Made by a program: the position numbers and the translations under genes. A stretch of 7,466 nucleotides of DNA from the NCBI GenBank assembly GCA_036278595.1, contig DASUKS010000200.1, positions 1 to 7,466 of the forward strand, given 5' to 3'. The notes under the pieces were generated by a model, which saw only the letters and a list, made by a program, of their open reading frames with translations, was not told the origin of the DNA and searched no databases. This DNA is from JADMII01 sp036278595 (GTDB lineage Bacteria > Chloroflexota > Dehalococcoidia > DSTF01 > JACRBR01). Shown here one piece after another: positions 1-5,484 of this stretch (its first letter is position 1; the number at the start of each line of letters is the position of its first letter).

Positions 1-1308
1 GATCGCGGGGTCGTTCGCCTGGAAGATCGTCGCCAGGCCCTGCACGCCGATCGGCGCCGAGTCGGCTTCGCCGCCGGGGAGTTGCGAGCTGAAGTAACGG
101 ATGCGGATGTTCGCCGCGCCGCCGTCGGCCGGCATCACGCGCAGCCACGAGTTGCGCTTGATCGCGGGGAGGGCGACGCGCGCGCCGCCATCGTTCGATG
201 CGATGCCACGGTAGGTGCCGAAGTCGGCGAGGTAGCTCCCGCGCTGCGCGACAACGGCGATCGGCGAGGACGCGCTGATCGTCACGGAGCCGCTGAAGCC
301 GGGCGGGAGAACATCGCCCGCGGCCAGGCAGTTGCCTTCGTCGCTTGCCACCTGGTCGCACAACTGCGAGCCGGTGAACGAGACGGTGTTGCTCTTCGCG
401 ATGTAGTTGCCGCCGGCGTCCGTGCCTTCGAAGCGCAGCTGCGCCGTGACCTTCGTGGTGGACGTCTTCCCCTGCATCTCGAAGAGCGTGCGGTAGGAGC
501 CATCCGGGCCGGCATCGCGCTCGATGAGCGGCAGGAGGACGTTGGTGCCGAGGTCGTCGTCGGTGAGCGCGTGATACGACGTGAGCAGGTTGAACGCCGG
601 GTTCGCGGTGTCGACCGTCGCGGAGACGACCGGCGACGCCGAGCCGGTGGATGTGGCGTCGATGCGGACGGAGCCGGTGAAGCCGCCGGGCGCCCTCAGC
701 GTGCCGGCTTCGCGCACGACCGTCGCGTTGGGCGCGAGCGTGAGGGTGCCGGAGGGGCAGGTCGATGCGGTCGGCGTGGCCCTCGACGGTTTCGCGGGGT
801 CCCATGCGACCTCGCTACCGGACGCCGCGCTGATGTAGGTGAGCGTGATGCACGCGGTGTTCGACGAGCTGAGGTTCTGGATGTTGATGCGGCTGGTCCA
901 GGAGTTGAACACGCCGGAGGCATTCATTACGAGCGGAAGGTAGAGCGTGCCGCCGCCGCCGTTCGCGGTGAGCGTCTCACCATCGATCATGTCGCGGTTG
1001 TTGCCGGTCGTATCGGTGCGGCGGATGGCGACGACGGGCTGGTCGCTCTCGATGACGGCGGAGCCGCGGTAGCCCTTCGAAAGGGCATCGTTGCCGGAGA
1101 CGGAGAAGACGGTCGAGGCGCCGGGGCCGACCTGGCGGCTGTCGGTCGAGACGGCGTTGCCGTTGCTGTCGTAGTAGGTGACGCTGATCTGCGCCGGGGA
1201 GGTGCCGACGTTCTGGACGCGGATCCAGGGGTCGCGGCAGCCGCAGGCGAAAAGGACGAGGATGGCGATGAAGGCGAGGCGACGGCGGCCGAGAGCGCGT
1301 CGTTGCAT
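1..1308 (-). CDS. Modular surface lipoprotein, N-terminal part (C-terminus beyond left edge)
   Basis: 436 codons are open from an ATG at 1308 to the window edge, with no stop. The N-terminus is a lipoprotein signal: arginine-rich residues 1-10, a hydrophobic stretch 11-21, and the lipobox LFAC with the lipidated Cys at 22. The rest is rich in Gly, Ser, Thr, Asn and Val and looks like repeated beta-sandwich modules. I see four module starts with a shared pattern (aromatic residue, then a strand such as 'IQN', then 'TLTY'-like): about residues 28-50, 136-164, 271-300 and 387-409. Each module carries a '[YF]xGSxxI' strand (80-85, 210-216, 338-344) and ends in an 'LP' strand (124-128, 259-262, 380-383). 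The start is supported by GGAGAAGGA seven bases upstream and by a promoter. It is probably an exported, membrane-anchored surface protein. No enzymatic motif is visible, the family is not named, and adhesion or a structural role is only a guess. Confidence 0.88.
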   Translation of the reverse strand, partial: MQRRALGRRRLAFIAILVLFACGCRDPWIRVQNVGTSPAQISVTYYDSNGNAVSTDSRQVGPGASTVFSVSGNDALSKGYRGSAVIESDQPVVAIRRTDTTGNNRDMIDGETLTANGGGGTLYLPLVMNASGVFNSWTSRINIQNLSSSNTACITLTYISAASGSEVAWDPAKPSRATPTASTCPSGTLTLAPNATVVREAGTLRAPGGFTGSVRIDATSTGSASPVVSATVDTANPAFNLLTSYHALTDDDLGTNVLLPLIERDAGPDGSYRTLFEMQGKTSTTKVTAQLRFEGTDAGGNYIAKSNTVSFTGSQLCDQVASDEGNCLAAGDVLPPGFSGSVTISASSPIAVVAQRGSYLADFGTYRGIASNDGGARVALPAIKRNSWLRVMPADGGAANIRIRYFSSQLPGGEADSAPIGVQGLATIFQANDPAI

Positions 1309-1315
1309 GCGAGAA

Positions 1316-1324
1316 TCCTTCTCC
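1316..1324 (-). promoter_or_regulatory. Ribosome binding site of the lipoprotein gene
   Basis: Read on the minus strand this is GGAGAAGGA, a strong Shine-Dalgarno match ending seven bases before the ATG at 1308. It fixes that start. Confidence 0.8.
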
Positions 1325-1349
1325 GTACCCATCCCCACCGCGCGCCCCG

Positions 1350-1378
1350 ATTCTAGGGGGCAGATCCGGCCGCGTCAA
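1350..1378 (-). promoter_or_regulatory. Sigma-70-type promoter of the lipoprotein gene
   Basis: On the minus strand a -35 box TTGACG (1378-1373) is followed by exactly 17 bases and a -10 box TAGAAT (1355-1350). Both are five-of-six matches to consensus at optimal spacing. Transcription would start near 1342-1344 and give a leader of roughly 35 bases containing the ribosome binding site. This is the best promoter in the window. Confidence 0.75.
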
Positions 1379-1456
1379 ACGTCGAGTGTGATCCGCAGAT
1401 CGCCACGCCGCGGGAGCGGCGCCTGGGAGATGAACATTGCGGGCGGCCCGGAACGA

Positions 1457-1491
1457 CCTAACCCCCGGCCCCTTCCCTAAAGGGAAGGGGA
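1457..1491. repeat. Repeat-like palindromic intergenic block
   Basis: The core is a perfect inverted repeat, CCCCTTCCC at 1469-1477 and GGGAAGGGG at 1482-1490, with TAAA as loop. It is preceded by CCTAACCCCCGG. Very similar 'CTAACCCCCGGCCCC plus hairpin' blocks recur between genes in several bacterial genomes, so I read it as one copy of a dispersed repeat (recollection, not searched). It could also serve as a terminator-like hairpin, but no U-tract follows in either direction. Confidence 0.5.
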
Positions 1492-1512
1492 GCTGCAATA
1501 GGCGGACGTTCT

Positions 1513-1531
1513 CGTGAGCCGCGCGCTCACG
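1513..1531. repeat. Perfect 7-bp hairpin downstream of the glycosylase gene
   Basis: CGTGAGC (1513-1519) and GCTCACG (1525-1531) flank a five-base loop. It lies about 90 bases past the stop codon of the minus-strand glycosylase gene. It could be a weak terminator or an mRNA 3'-end stabiliser; no T-run follows it. Confidence 0.4.
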
Positions 1532-1590
1532 TCCCGAAGCCACTTACCAGGGAGATGGGCGCAAATGTCTCGGGTGGAGGCAGCTCGGGG

Positions 1591-1614
1591 ACGCGGGAAC
1601 GCGGGAACGCGCAG
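1591..1614. repeat. Short 8-base tandem repeat
   Basis: Two exact units of ACGCGGGA (1591-1598, 1599-1606) are followed by a third unit that matches for its first five bases (1607-1614). It lies just downstream of the glycosylase stop codon. It is probably slippage-prone filler with no evident function. Confidence 0.5.
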
Positions 1615-1622
1615 ATGGGGGA

Positions 1623-2843
1623 TCAGCCGAGGGCGCGCTGAAGGGCGGGGGCGAGAGCCTTCGGGCGCACGGAGTCGATGCGGATGTCGGTGCAGCCGAC
1701 CCACGATGCGGCTTCGCGGAGGGCGGCGGCGAGATCGTCGACATAGGTCTCGTCGTCGAGGGCGACGTTGCGGGCGACGAGCGTGCGGCCTTCGCGCGCG
1801 GGGTCGACGTGGCCGGCGATGCGGCCGCGGGCGAGCAGGGGCATGGTGTAGTAGCCGTGCTCGCGCTTGTGCTTCGGCAGGTAGACCTCGAGCGTGTACG
1901 TGTAACCGAAGAGGCGCTCGGTGTACTCGCGCGATGGCAGGCCGGCGGACGGCGGGTTCGCCCAGACCAGCGAATCGAACGGCGAGAGCAGCACCGGCCG
2001 ATGGCGCAGCGGCCCGCGCGCGTTGAGCGCGGCCGTGTCGGCGTAGGCGGGTTCGGGCCAGCCTTCGACCTCCACCGGGATGAGGCCGCTGTCGGCGATC
2101 GTGTCGTCCAGCAGGCGATCGCGGTCGAGGTCGGGCGCAAGGCGGCGCAGGAGCAGCAGGAAATACGACGCGAGGTCGCGGCGCGTCGCGACACCGCGGG
2201 CGCGCGCCGTCGCCTGCACGAGGTAGCGGTAGCACTCCGCGTCGTCGGGCTCGTGCGCGAGCGCGTCGGGCGGTAGGACGCGTTCGGGCAGGTCGTAGAC
2301 GCGCTTCCAGTTGCGGCGTGACGTGCAGATGGCCTCGCCGCGATAGTACATCGCCTCAACCGCCATCTTGGCGTCGGACCAGTTCCACCATCCTGCCGTG
2401 CCGTTGCGGCCGCCGCCGAGGTCGGTGACGGTGACCGGACCTTCGCGGAGACGCGCCTGCACCTCGCGGTACGCCTTCGACGGGGGCTGCGCCCATCGAT
2501 GCTCTCGCATCGTGCGACGGCGGAAGGCGAAGTAGGGCCACGACTCGATCGGGAGGATGCAGTTGGCGTGCGCGTGGTACTCGAAGGCGCCGGCGCCGCC
2601 CCAGTACGCATCTTCGACCGCCTGCCGGCCGATCGCGCCCGCGCGGGCGTACGTCACAAGCTCGTGCGACCGCGCGAGGATGGAGATCGTATCGAGCTGC
2701 ACGGCGGCGACGCGACGGAGGACGTCGCCCGCGGTCTTCGGGCGGTCGGCGGTCTGGGCGAGCCCCTGCGCGCGGATGGCGATGCGGCGGGCGACGTCGG
2801 CGGTGATGTTGCCGCGGGCGGCGGGCGCGCGCTTCGTCGTCAT
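1623..2843 (-). CDS. YcaQ/AlkX-like winged-helix DNA glycosylase (HTH_42 family)
   Basis: The protein is 406 residues, the usual length for the family. Characterised members (E. coli YcaQ, Streptomyces AlkZ) are DNA glycosylases that unhook interstrand crosslinks and remove bulky N-alkylated bases. Visible hallmarks are Gln49-Leu50-Asp51 in 'AAVQLDTISILARSH', which is the catalytic QxD motif of the YcaQ/AlkX branch (AlkZ has QxQ), a 'FEYHAHANCILPIE' segment at 87-100, and a C-terminal block with 'LLSPFDSLVW' (285-294), 'LFGYTYTLEVYLP' (311-323) and 'GYYTMPLL' (330-337). The open frame extends far upstream to 3746, but family similarity begins at the ATG at 2843 and the upstream part is antisense to the hydrolase gene. 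No Shine-Dalgarno precedes the ATG; a -10-like TACCAT seven bases upstream suggests a leaderless mRNA. The fold and family are confident. The repair role is inferred from the motif, and the lesion it acts on here is unknown. Confidence 0.92.
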   Translation of the reverse strand: MTTKRAPAARGNITADVARRIAIRAQGLAQTADRPKTAGDVLRRVAAVQLDTISILARSHELVTYARAGAIGRQAVEDAYWGGAGAFEYHAHANCILPIESWPYFAFRRRTMREHRWAQPPSKAYREVQARLREGPVTVTDLGGGRNGTAGWWNWSDAKMAVEAMYYRGEAICTSRRNWKRVYDLPERVLPPDALAHEPDDAECYRYLVQATARARGVATRRDLASYFLLLLRRLAPDLDRDRLLDDTIADSGLIPVEVEGWPEPAYADTAALNARGPLRHRPVLLSPFDSLVWANPPSAGLPSREYTERLFGYTYTLEVYLPKHKREHGYYTMPLLARGRIAGHVDPAREGRTLVARNVALDDETYVDDLAAALREAASWVGCTDIRIDSVRPKALAPALQRALG

Positions 2844-2850
2844 GCGCACG

Positions 2851-2856
2851 ATGGTA
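2851..2856 (-). promoter_or_regulatory. Candidate -10 box for leaderless glycosylase mRNA
   Basis: On the minus strand this reads TACCAT, a TANNNT -10 box, with only seven bases before the ATG at 2843. Transcription would start at or beside the start codon, which fits the lack of a ribosome binding site. A TTGACC (2882-2877) lies 20 bases upstream, too far for a standard -35, so the call rests on the -10 and its position. Confidence 0.4.
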
Positions 2857-2861
2857 CGCGA

Positions 2862-2891
2862 TTGGCTGCCGGATCTGGTCAAACGTATGCG
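2862..2891 (+). promoter_or_regulatory. Weak candidate promoter of the serine hydrolase gene
   Basis: TTGGCT (2862-2867) and TATGCG (2886-2891) are separated by 18 bases within the 96-base divergent gap. The matches to consensus are only four and three of six. It is listed because no better pair is visible in front of the hydrolase gene. Confidence 0.25.
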
Positions 2892-2924
2892 GGCGGGCGT
2901 ACTCTGGTGGCAGTTCACGTAAAC

Positions 2925-2930
2925 GGGAGG
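2925..2930 (+). promoter_or_regulatory. Ribosome binding site of the serine hydrolase gene
   Basis: GGGAGG ends nine bases before the ATG at 2940. It decides this start over the in-frame extension back to 2499, which would run antisense into the glycosylase gene. Confidence 0.7.
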
Positions 2931-2939
2931 GTTTGTCGC

Positions 2940-4181
2940 ATGTTCGACGTGGCGCCGGAGAAGGCGGGGTTCGACCCGAAGCGGCTCGCGCGGGTCACGG
3001 AGCACCTGGAGCGCAGCTACATCCAGCCGGGCAAGATCGCGGGGTGCCAGACGGTGGTCTCGCGCCAGGGGCAGGTCGCGTACTTCAGCTCGCAGGGGAA
3101 CATGGACCGCGAGCGCGCGCGGCCGATGCAGGACGACACGATCTTCCGCATCTTCTCCATGTCGAAGCCGATCACGTCGGTGGCGCTGATGTCGCTCTAC
3201 GAGCAGGGCTACTTCCAGGTCGACGACCCGGTCTCGCGCTACATACCGGAGTGGAAGGACCAGCGCGTCTACGTCTCCGGCGAGGGCGCGTCGATGCAGA
3301 CGCGGCCGCCGGAGCGGCCGATCAGCTTCCGGCACATCCTGAGCCACCAGAGCGGACTGTCGTACGGCGGCGGGCTGGCGGCGGTCGGCGGCGAAGGCGC
3401 GGTGCACCCGGCCGACCGGCGATACGTCGAGCTGGGGGTGAACCGCGGCGGCGACGAAACGCTGCGGACGTTCGTCGAGAAGCTCGCCGATGTGCCGCTG
3501 CGCTTCGACCCGGGGTCGCGCTGGATGTACTCGTACTCGACCGACGTCTGCGGGTATCTCGTCGAGGCGATCAGCGGCAAGCCGTTCGACGAGTACCTGC
3601 GCGAGGTGATCTTCGAACCGCTGGGGATGAAGGACACGGCGTTCTACGTGCCGCCGGAGAAGCGCGACCGCCTCGCGGCGGGGTACCGTCGCGCGGCGAA
3701 CAAGTCGCTCAAGCTGATGGACGACCCGGAGACGAGCCGGTACCACGAGGAGCCGTCATTCTTCTCGGGCGGCGGCGGCCTCGTCAGCACGACCGCGGAC
3801 TACGCGCGCTTCTGCGAGATGCTGCGTCGCGGCGGCGAACTGGACGGCGCGCGCATCCTGGGCCCGCGGACGCTGTGGATGATGACCCAGAACCACCTCA
3901 CGGGCGGGAAGAGCCTGGCCGAGATGGCGGTCGGGATGTACTCGGAGACAGCGTACGACGCGATCGGCTTCGGGCTGGGGTTCGCGATGACGCTCGATGC
4001 GGTGGGGGCGGGGTCGATCGCGGCGGGCGACTACTACTGGGGCGGCGCTGCCTCGACGATCTTCTGGGTCGATCCGGCCGAGGACCTGTTTGTGATCTTC
4101 ATGACGCAGTTGATGCCATCGGCGACGTTCAACTTCCGGGGGCAGATCAAGAGCATCGTGTACTCGGCGATTGTGAACTGA
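2940..4181 (+). CDS. Class C beta-lactamase-fold serine hydrolase (EstB-like esterase)
   Basis: The 413-residue protein belongs to the beta-lactamase/penicillin-binding-protein superfamily (Pfam Beta-lactamase, PF00144). The nucleophile motif SxxK is Ser73-Met-Ser-Lys76 in 'FSMSKPITS'. The second motif is Tyr197 in 'MYSYSTDVCGYLVE', matching the Y-S...D-V-x-G pattern of EstB-type esterases. The third is Trp367-Gly-Gly in 'YYWGGAAS', which replaces the KTG of true beta-lactamases. 'HQSGLSYGG' (136-144) and 'FEPLGMKDT' (225-233) are further family signatures. The WGG form points to an esterase or other acyl hydrolase more than to antibiotic resistance; the natural substrate cannot be read. No signal peptide is seen, so the product is probably cytoplasmic, unlike many family members. 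It diverges from the glycosylase gene across 96 bases and is followed by the DUF4389 gene after 104 bases. Confidence 0.93.
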   Translation: MFDVAPEKAGFDPKRLARVTEHLERSYIQPGKIAGCQTVVSRQGQVAYFSSQGNMDRERARPMQDDTIFRIFSMSKPITSVALMSLYEQGYFQVDDPVSRYIPEWKDQRVYVSGEGASMQTRPPERPISFRHILSHQSGLSYGGGLAAVGGEGAVHPADRRYVELGVNRGGDETLRTFVEKLADVPLRFDPGSRWMYSYSTDVCGYLVEAISGKPFDEYLREVIFEPLGMKDTAFYVPPEKRDRLAAGYRRAANKSLKLMDDPETSRYHEEPSFFSGGGGLVSTTADYARFCEMLRRGGELDGARILGPRTLWMMTQNHLTGGKSLAEMAVGMYSETAYDAIGFGLGFAMTLDAVGAGSIAAGDYYWGGAASTIFWVDPAEDLFVIFMTQLMPSATFNFRGQIKSIVYSAIVN

Positions 4182-4244
4182 GTCCATGATTCATTAGTTG
4201 ATAGTGATAGTGGGCGCGGCGGGCGGTGGCTTGACGTGGTGGCG

Positions 4245-4280
4245 TAGGATAGGGCTGTTGAGGGCGTCCAATCGAGGAGG
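4245..4280 (+). promoter_or_regulatory. Ribosome binding site and possible -10 box of the DUF4389 gene
   Basis: GAGGAGG at 4274-4280, five bases before the ATG at 4286, is a strong Shine-Dalgarno sequence and settles the start. TAGGAT at 4245-4250 is a plausible -10 box. The TTGACG at 4231-4236 is only eight bases away and cannot be its -35, so a separate promoter is uncertain and read-through from the hydrolase gene is possible. Confidence 0.5.
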
Positions 4281-4285
4281 CAGCG

Positions 4286-4921
4286 ATGGCAACCTACGGA
4301 GTCACCTACGACGTCGTCCAGCAGGAGAAGTACGACCGGACGCAGATCGCGATCCGGCTGCTGATCCTGATCGTGCTCGGGATCCTCGCAAATGCGCTCG
4401 GGTGGATCCTGGGACTCGCGTACCTCGTCGTGCCGATCGTCGCGGCGATCCTGATCTCGCAGAAGGGCGCGCAGACGTACTTCGAGGAATCGCCGAAGGG
4501 GATGCAGCGCTGGCTCGCGTACCTGGCCGCGGTCTACTCGTACTTCTACATGCTCACGGACAAGTTCGCGCTCGATGACCCGCGCACGGGCATCCGCTTC
4601 GAGGTGCATCCTTCGGGGGAGCCGACGGCGGGTAACGTGCTGCTGCGGATCATCCTGGCGATACCGCACGCGATCGTGCTGGGGCTGCTGGGGATCGTCG
4701 CGTTCATCCTGGCGATCATCGCGGCGATCATGATCCTGGCGAACGAGACGTACTCGCAGGGGATCTTCGACTTCCTGCGTGGGTACATGCGCTGGCATGC
4801 GCGGCTGTACGTGTACCTGGCGGGGTTCGTGCAGGAGTACCCGCCGTTCGCGCTCGACACCGGGAGCGAGTCGCCGGCGTCGCCTTCGCCTCCGCAGCAG
4901 GAGGCGCCGACGGGGGCGTAA
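4286..4921 (+). CDS. DUF4389 integral membrane protein with internal duplication
   Basis: The 211-residue protein matches the DUF4389 pattern: an 'R-x-x-L-A-I-P-H' helix start (121-128), 'MILANETYSQGIFDFLRG' (149-166), 'MRWHARLYVYLAGF' (168-181) and 'YPPFALD' (185-191). Hydrophobic stretches at about 21-58 and 118-151 can each hold two membrane helices, with a weaker segment at 76-90. The two halves are copies of one unit: residues 24-98 and 121-192 share the leading Arg, a helical pair, an Arg-Trp (75-76 and 169-170) and then 'FALD' (94-97 and 188-191). The RW-to-FALD spacing is 19 residues in both. The last 20 residues are a Pro/Ser/Gln-rich tail. The function of the family is unknown; a membrane transport or structural role is speculation. 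It sits downstream of and co-directional with the hydrolase gene, and converges with the receiver gene. Confidence 0.88.
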   Translation: MATYGVTYDVVQQEKYDRTQIAIRLLILIVLGILANALGWILGLAYLVVPIVAAILISQKGAQTYFEESPKGMQRWLAYLAAVYSYFYMLTDKFALDDPRTGIRFEVHPSGEPTAGNVLLRIILAIPHAIVLGLLGIVAFILAIIAAIMILANETYSQGIFDFLRGYMRWHARLYVYLAGFVQEYPPFALDTGSESPASPSPPQQEAPTGA

Positions 4922-4935
4922 GGCCGGGTAGGTCG

Positions 4936-4956
4936 CAGTTCACAGTTGTCAGTTCA
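4936..4956. repeat. Three tandem heptamers (CAGTTCA type)
   Basis: CAGTTCA (4936-4942), CAGTTGT (4943-4949) and CAGTTCA (4950-4956) follow each other without a gap, 14 bases after the DUF4389 stop codon. The units are AT-richer than their surroundings. This is a short tandem heptamer array of the kind seen between genes in several bacteria. Confidence 0.6.
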
Positions 4957-5010
4957 TCGTTCGATGCCTACGTGGACACGGCCGATAAACAGTGCCTTGT
5001 CTGGCGTGCG

Positions 5011-5043
5011 GAGCGATTCTTCGCTTCGCTCAGAATGACAGTG
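5011..5043. repeat. Dispersed-repeat-like element with 'GAGCGAAGCGAAGAAT' core
   Basis: On the minus strand the element reads TGTCATTCTGAGCGAAGCG followed by AAGAATCGCTC. The arms ATTCT (5016-5020) and AGAAT (5032-5036) can pair around a TCGCTTCGCTC loop. A very similar 'GTCATTCTGAGCGAAGCGAAGAATC' sequence is a common dispersed intergenic repeat in many bacterial genomes (from memory, not searched). It lies in the gap between two convergent genes, a typical place for such repeats. Confidence 0.5.
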
Positions 5044-5046
5044 TCC

Positions 5047-5066
5047 GGAGCGGTGCGCGCACCTCC
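5047..5066. terminator. GC hairpin between convergent genes, possible terminator
   Basis: GGAG (5047-5050) can pair with CTCC (5063-5066) around an inner palindrome GGTGCGCGCACC (5052-5063). The hairpin lies 13 bases past the stop of the minus-strand receiver gene. There is no T-run on either side, so a Rho-independent terminator is not proven. Confidence 0.3.
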
Positions 5067-5079
5067 TCGCCCCGCCGCC

Positions 5080-5436
5080 TCAGCCGAAAAAGCTCTTGAC
5101 CACGTCGAGGAGGCGGTCGACCTGGAAGGGGGTGGTGAGGACGTCGTCGGCGCCGATCTCGGACGGGCGGCGCGGGGATGTGGCGGGATCGCGGAGGTCG
5201 AGCACGTGCATGCCGGGCACGCTGTCGCGCCACTCGTCGATCCACTCCTTCTTTCGCTCATCGGGCAGGCCGGTGTTGAAGATGACCACGTCGGGTCGGT
5301 TGGTGATGACGTGGTTCGTGGCGTCGAGCGGATTGCTGACGCTATCCACGCCGTAGCCCTCCTCTGCGAGCACCCACGAGAGAAGGCGGAGCACCTGCGG
5401 CTGGCCCTCGATGATCAGTATCGTTTTGCGAGACAC
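5080..5436 (-). CDS. Stand-alone receiver-like domain lacking the phosphorylation site
   Basis: The 118-residue protein has the length and pattern of a CheY-like receiver: 'TILIIEGQP' (5-13), 'LRLLSWVLAEEGY' (16-28), 'RPDVVIFNTGLP' (47-58), 'IGADDVLTTPF' (94-104) and a final helix 'VDRLLDVVKSFFG'. The key residues are changed. The usual acidic pair is Glu10-Gly11, the phospho-acceptor Asp is Asn54, and the conserved Lys before 'PF' is Thr102. It should therefore not accept phosphate in the normal way and may act as a constitutive or protein-binding module, as other pseudo-receivers do. No output domain is fused. The start is GTG at 5436; upstream ATG and GTG codons are out of frame. No Shine-Dalgarno is seen, but an extended -10 (TGCTATGGT) ends eight bases before the GTG, suggesting leaderless expression. 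It converges with the DUF4389 gene, and no kinase is nearby. The fold is confident; its partner is unknown. Confidence 0.85.
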   Translation of the reverse strand: MSRKTILIIEGQPQVLRLLSWVLAEEGYGVDSVSNPLDATNHVITNRPDVVIFNTGLPDERKKEWIDEWRDSVPGMHVLDLRDPATSPRRPSEIGADDVLTTPFQVDRLLDVVKSFFG

Positions 5437-5444
5437 CGAGGCTC

Positions 5445-5453
5445 ACCATAGCA
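5445..5453 (-). promoter_or_regulatory. Extended -10 promoter of the receiver gene, leaderless
   Basis: On the minus strand this reads TGCTATGGT, a TGN extension plus a TATGGT -10 box, with eight bases left before the GTG start at 5436. An extended -10 can work without a good -35, and none is visible (TTCAAC at 17 bases). The position implies an mRNA beginning at the start codon. Confidence 0.45.
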
Positions 5454-5484
5454 CCGTCCTTGTGTGAGTTGAAGTGCAAGCGCG

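Larger units (their letters stand above)
1309..1622. other. Intergenic region between glycosylase end and lipoprotein start
   Basis: These 314 bases hold no convincing gene. From the lipoprotein side they contain its ribosome binding site and promoter, then a repeat-like block with a perfect 9-bp hairpin (1457-1491), a second hairpin (1513-1531) and an 8-base tandem repeat (1591-1614). Either hairpin could end transcription of the glycosylase gene, which stops at 1623, but neither is followed by a T-run on the minus strand. The open frames crossing the region are antisense shadows. Confidence 0.6.

Noticed and set aside
82..1356. 424-residue open frame on the plus strand
   Set aside because: It is the antisense of the lipoprotein gene, has an Arg/Ala/Gly-rich composition typical of shadow frames in GC-rich DNA, and shows no domain. 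The minus-strand frame has a signal peptide, ribosome binding site and promoter.
1591..1614. Start of a CRISPR or larger satellite array
   Set aside because: There are only two exact 8-base units and one partial unit, with no spacers.
1477..2611. Long open frames at 1477-2235 and 1544-2611 on the minus strand
   Set aside because: They are out-of-frame shadows of the glycosylase gene, dominated by Arg, Pro and Ser.
2499..2939. Upstream extension of the serine hydrolase frame to 560 residues
   Set aside because: It overlaps the glycosylase gene antisense. A ribosome binding site and the start of family similarity support the ATG at 2940.
2844..3746. Upstream extension of the glycosylase frame to 707 residues
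   Set aside because: The added part is antisense to the serine hydrolase and has no family similarity. The YcaQ-like sequence begins just after the ATG at 2843.
2940..4181. Reading the hydrolase as an antibiotic-resistance beta-lactamase
   Set aside because: It lacks a KTG motif (WGG instead) and has no visible signal peptide, and its Tyr motif is of the EstB esterase type.
2933..4189. 418-residue plus-strand frame overlapping the hydrolase
   Set aside because: It is a shifted frame of the hydrolase gene, with Arg/Ala/Gly-rich low-complexity sequence and no motif.
4231..4250. TTGACG plus TAGGAT as a promoter for the DUF4389 gene
   Set aside because: The spacing is only eight bases, far short of the 16-18 needed, so they cannot form one sigma-70 promoter.
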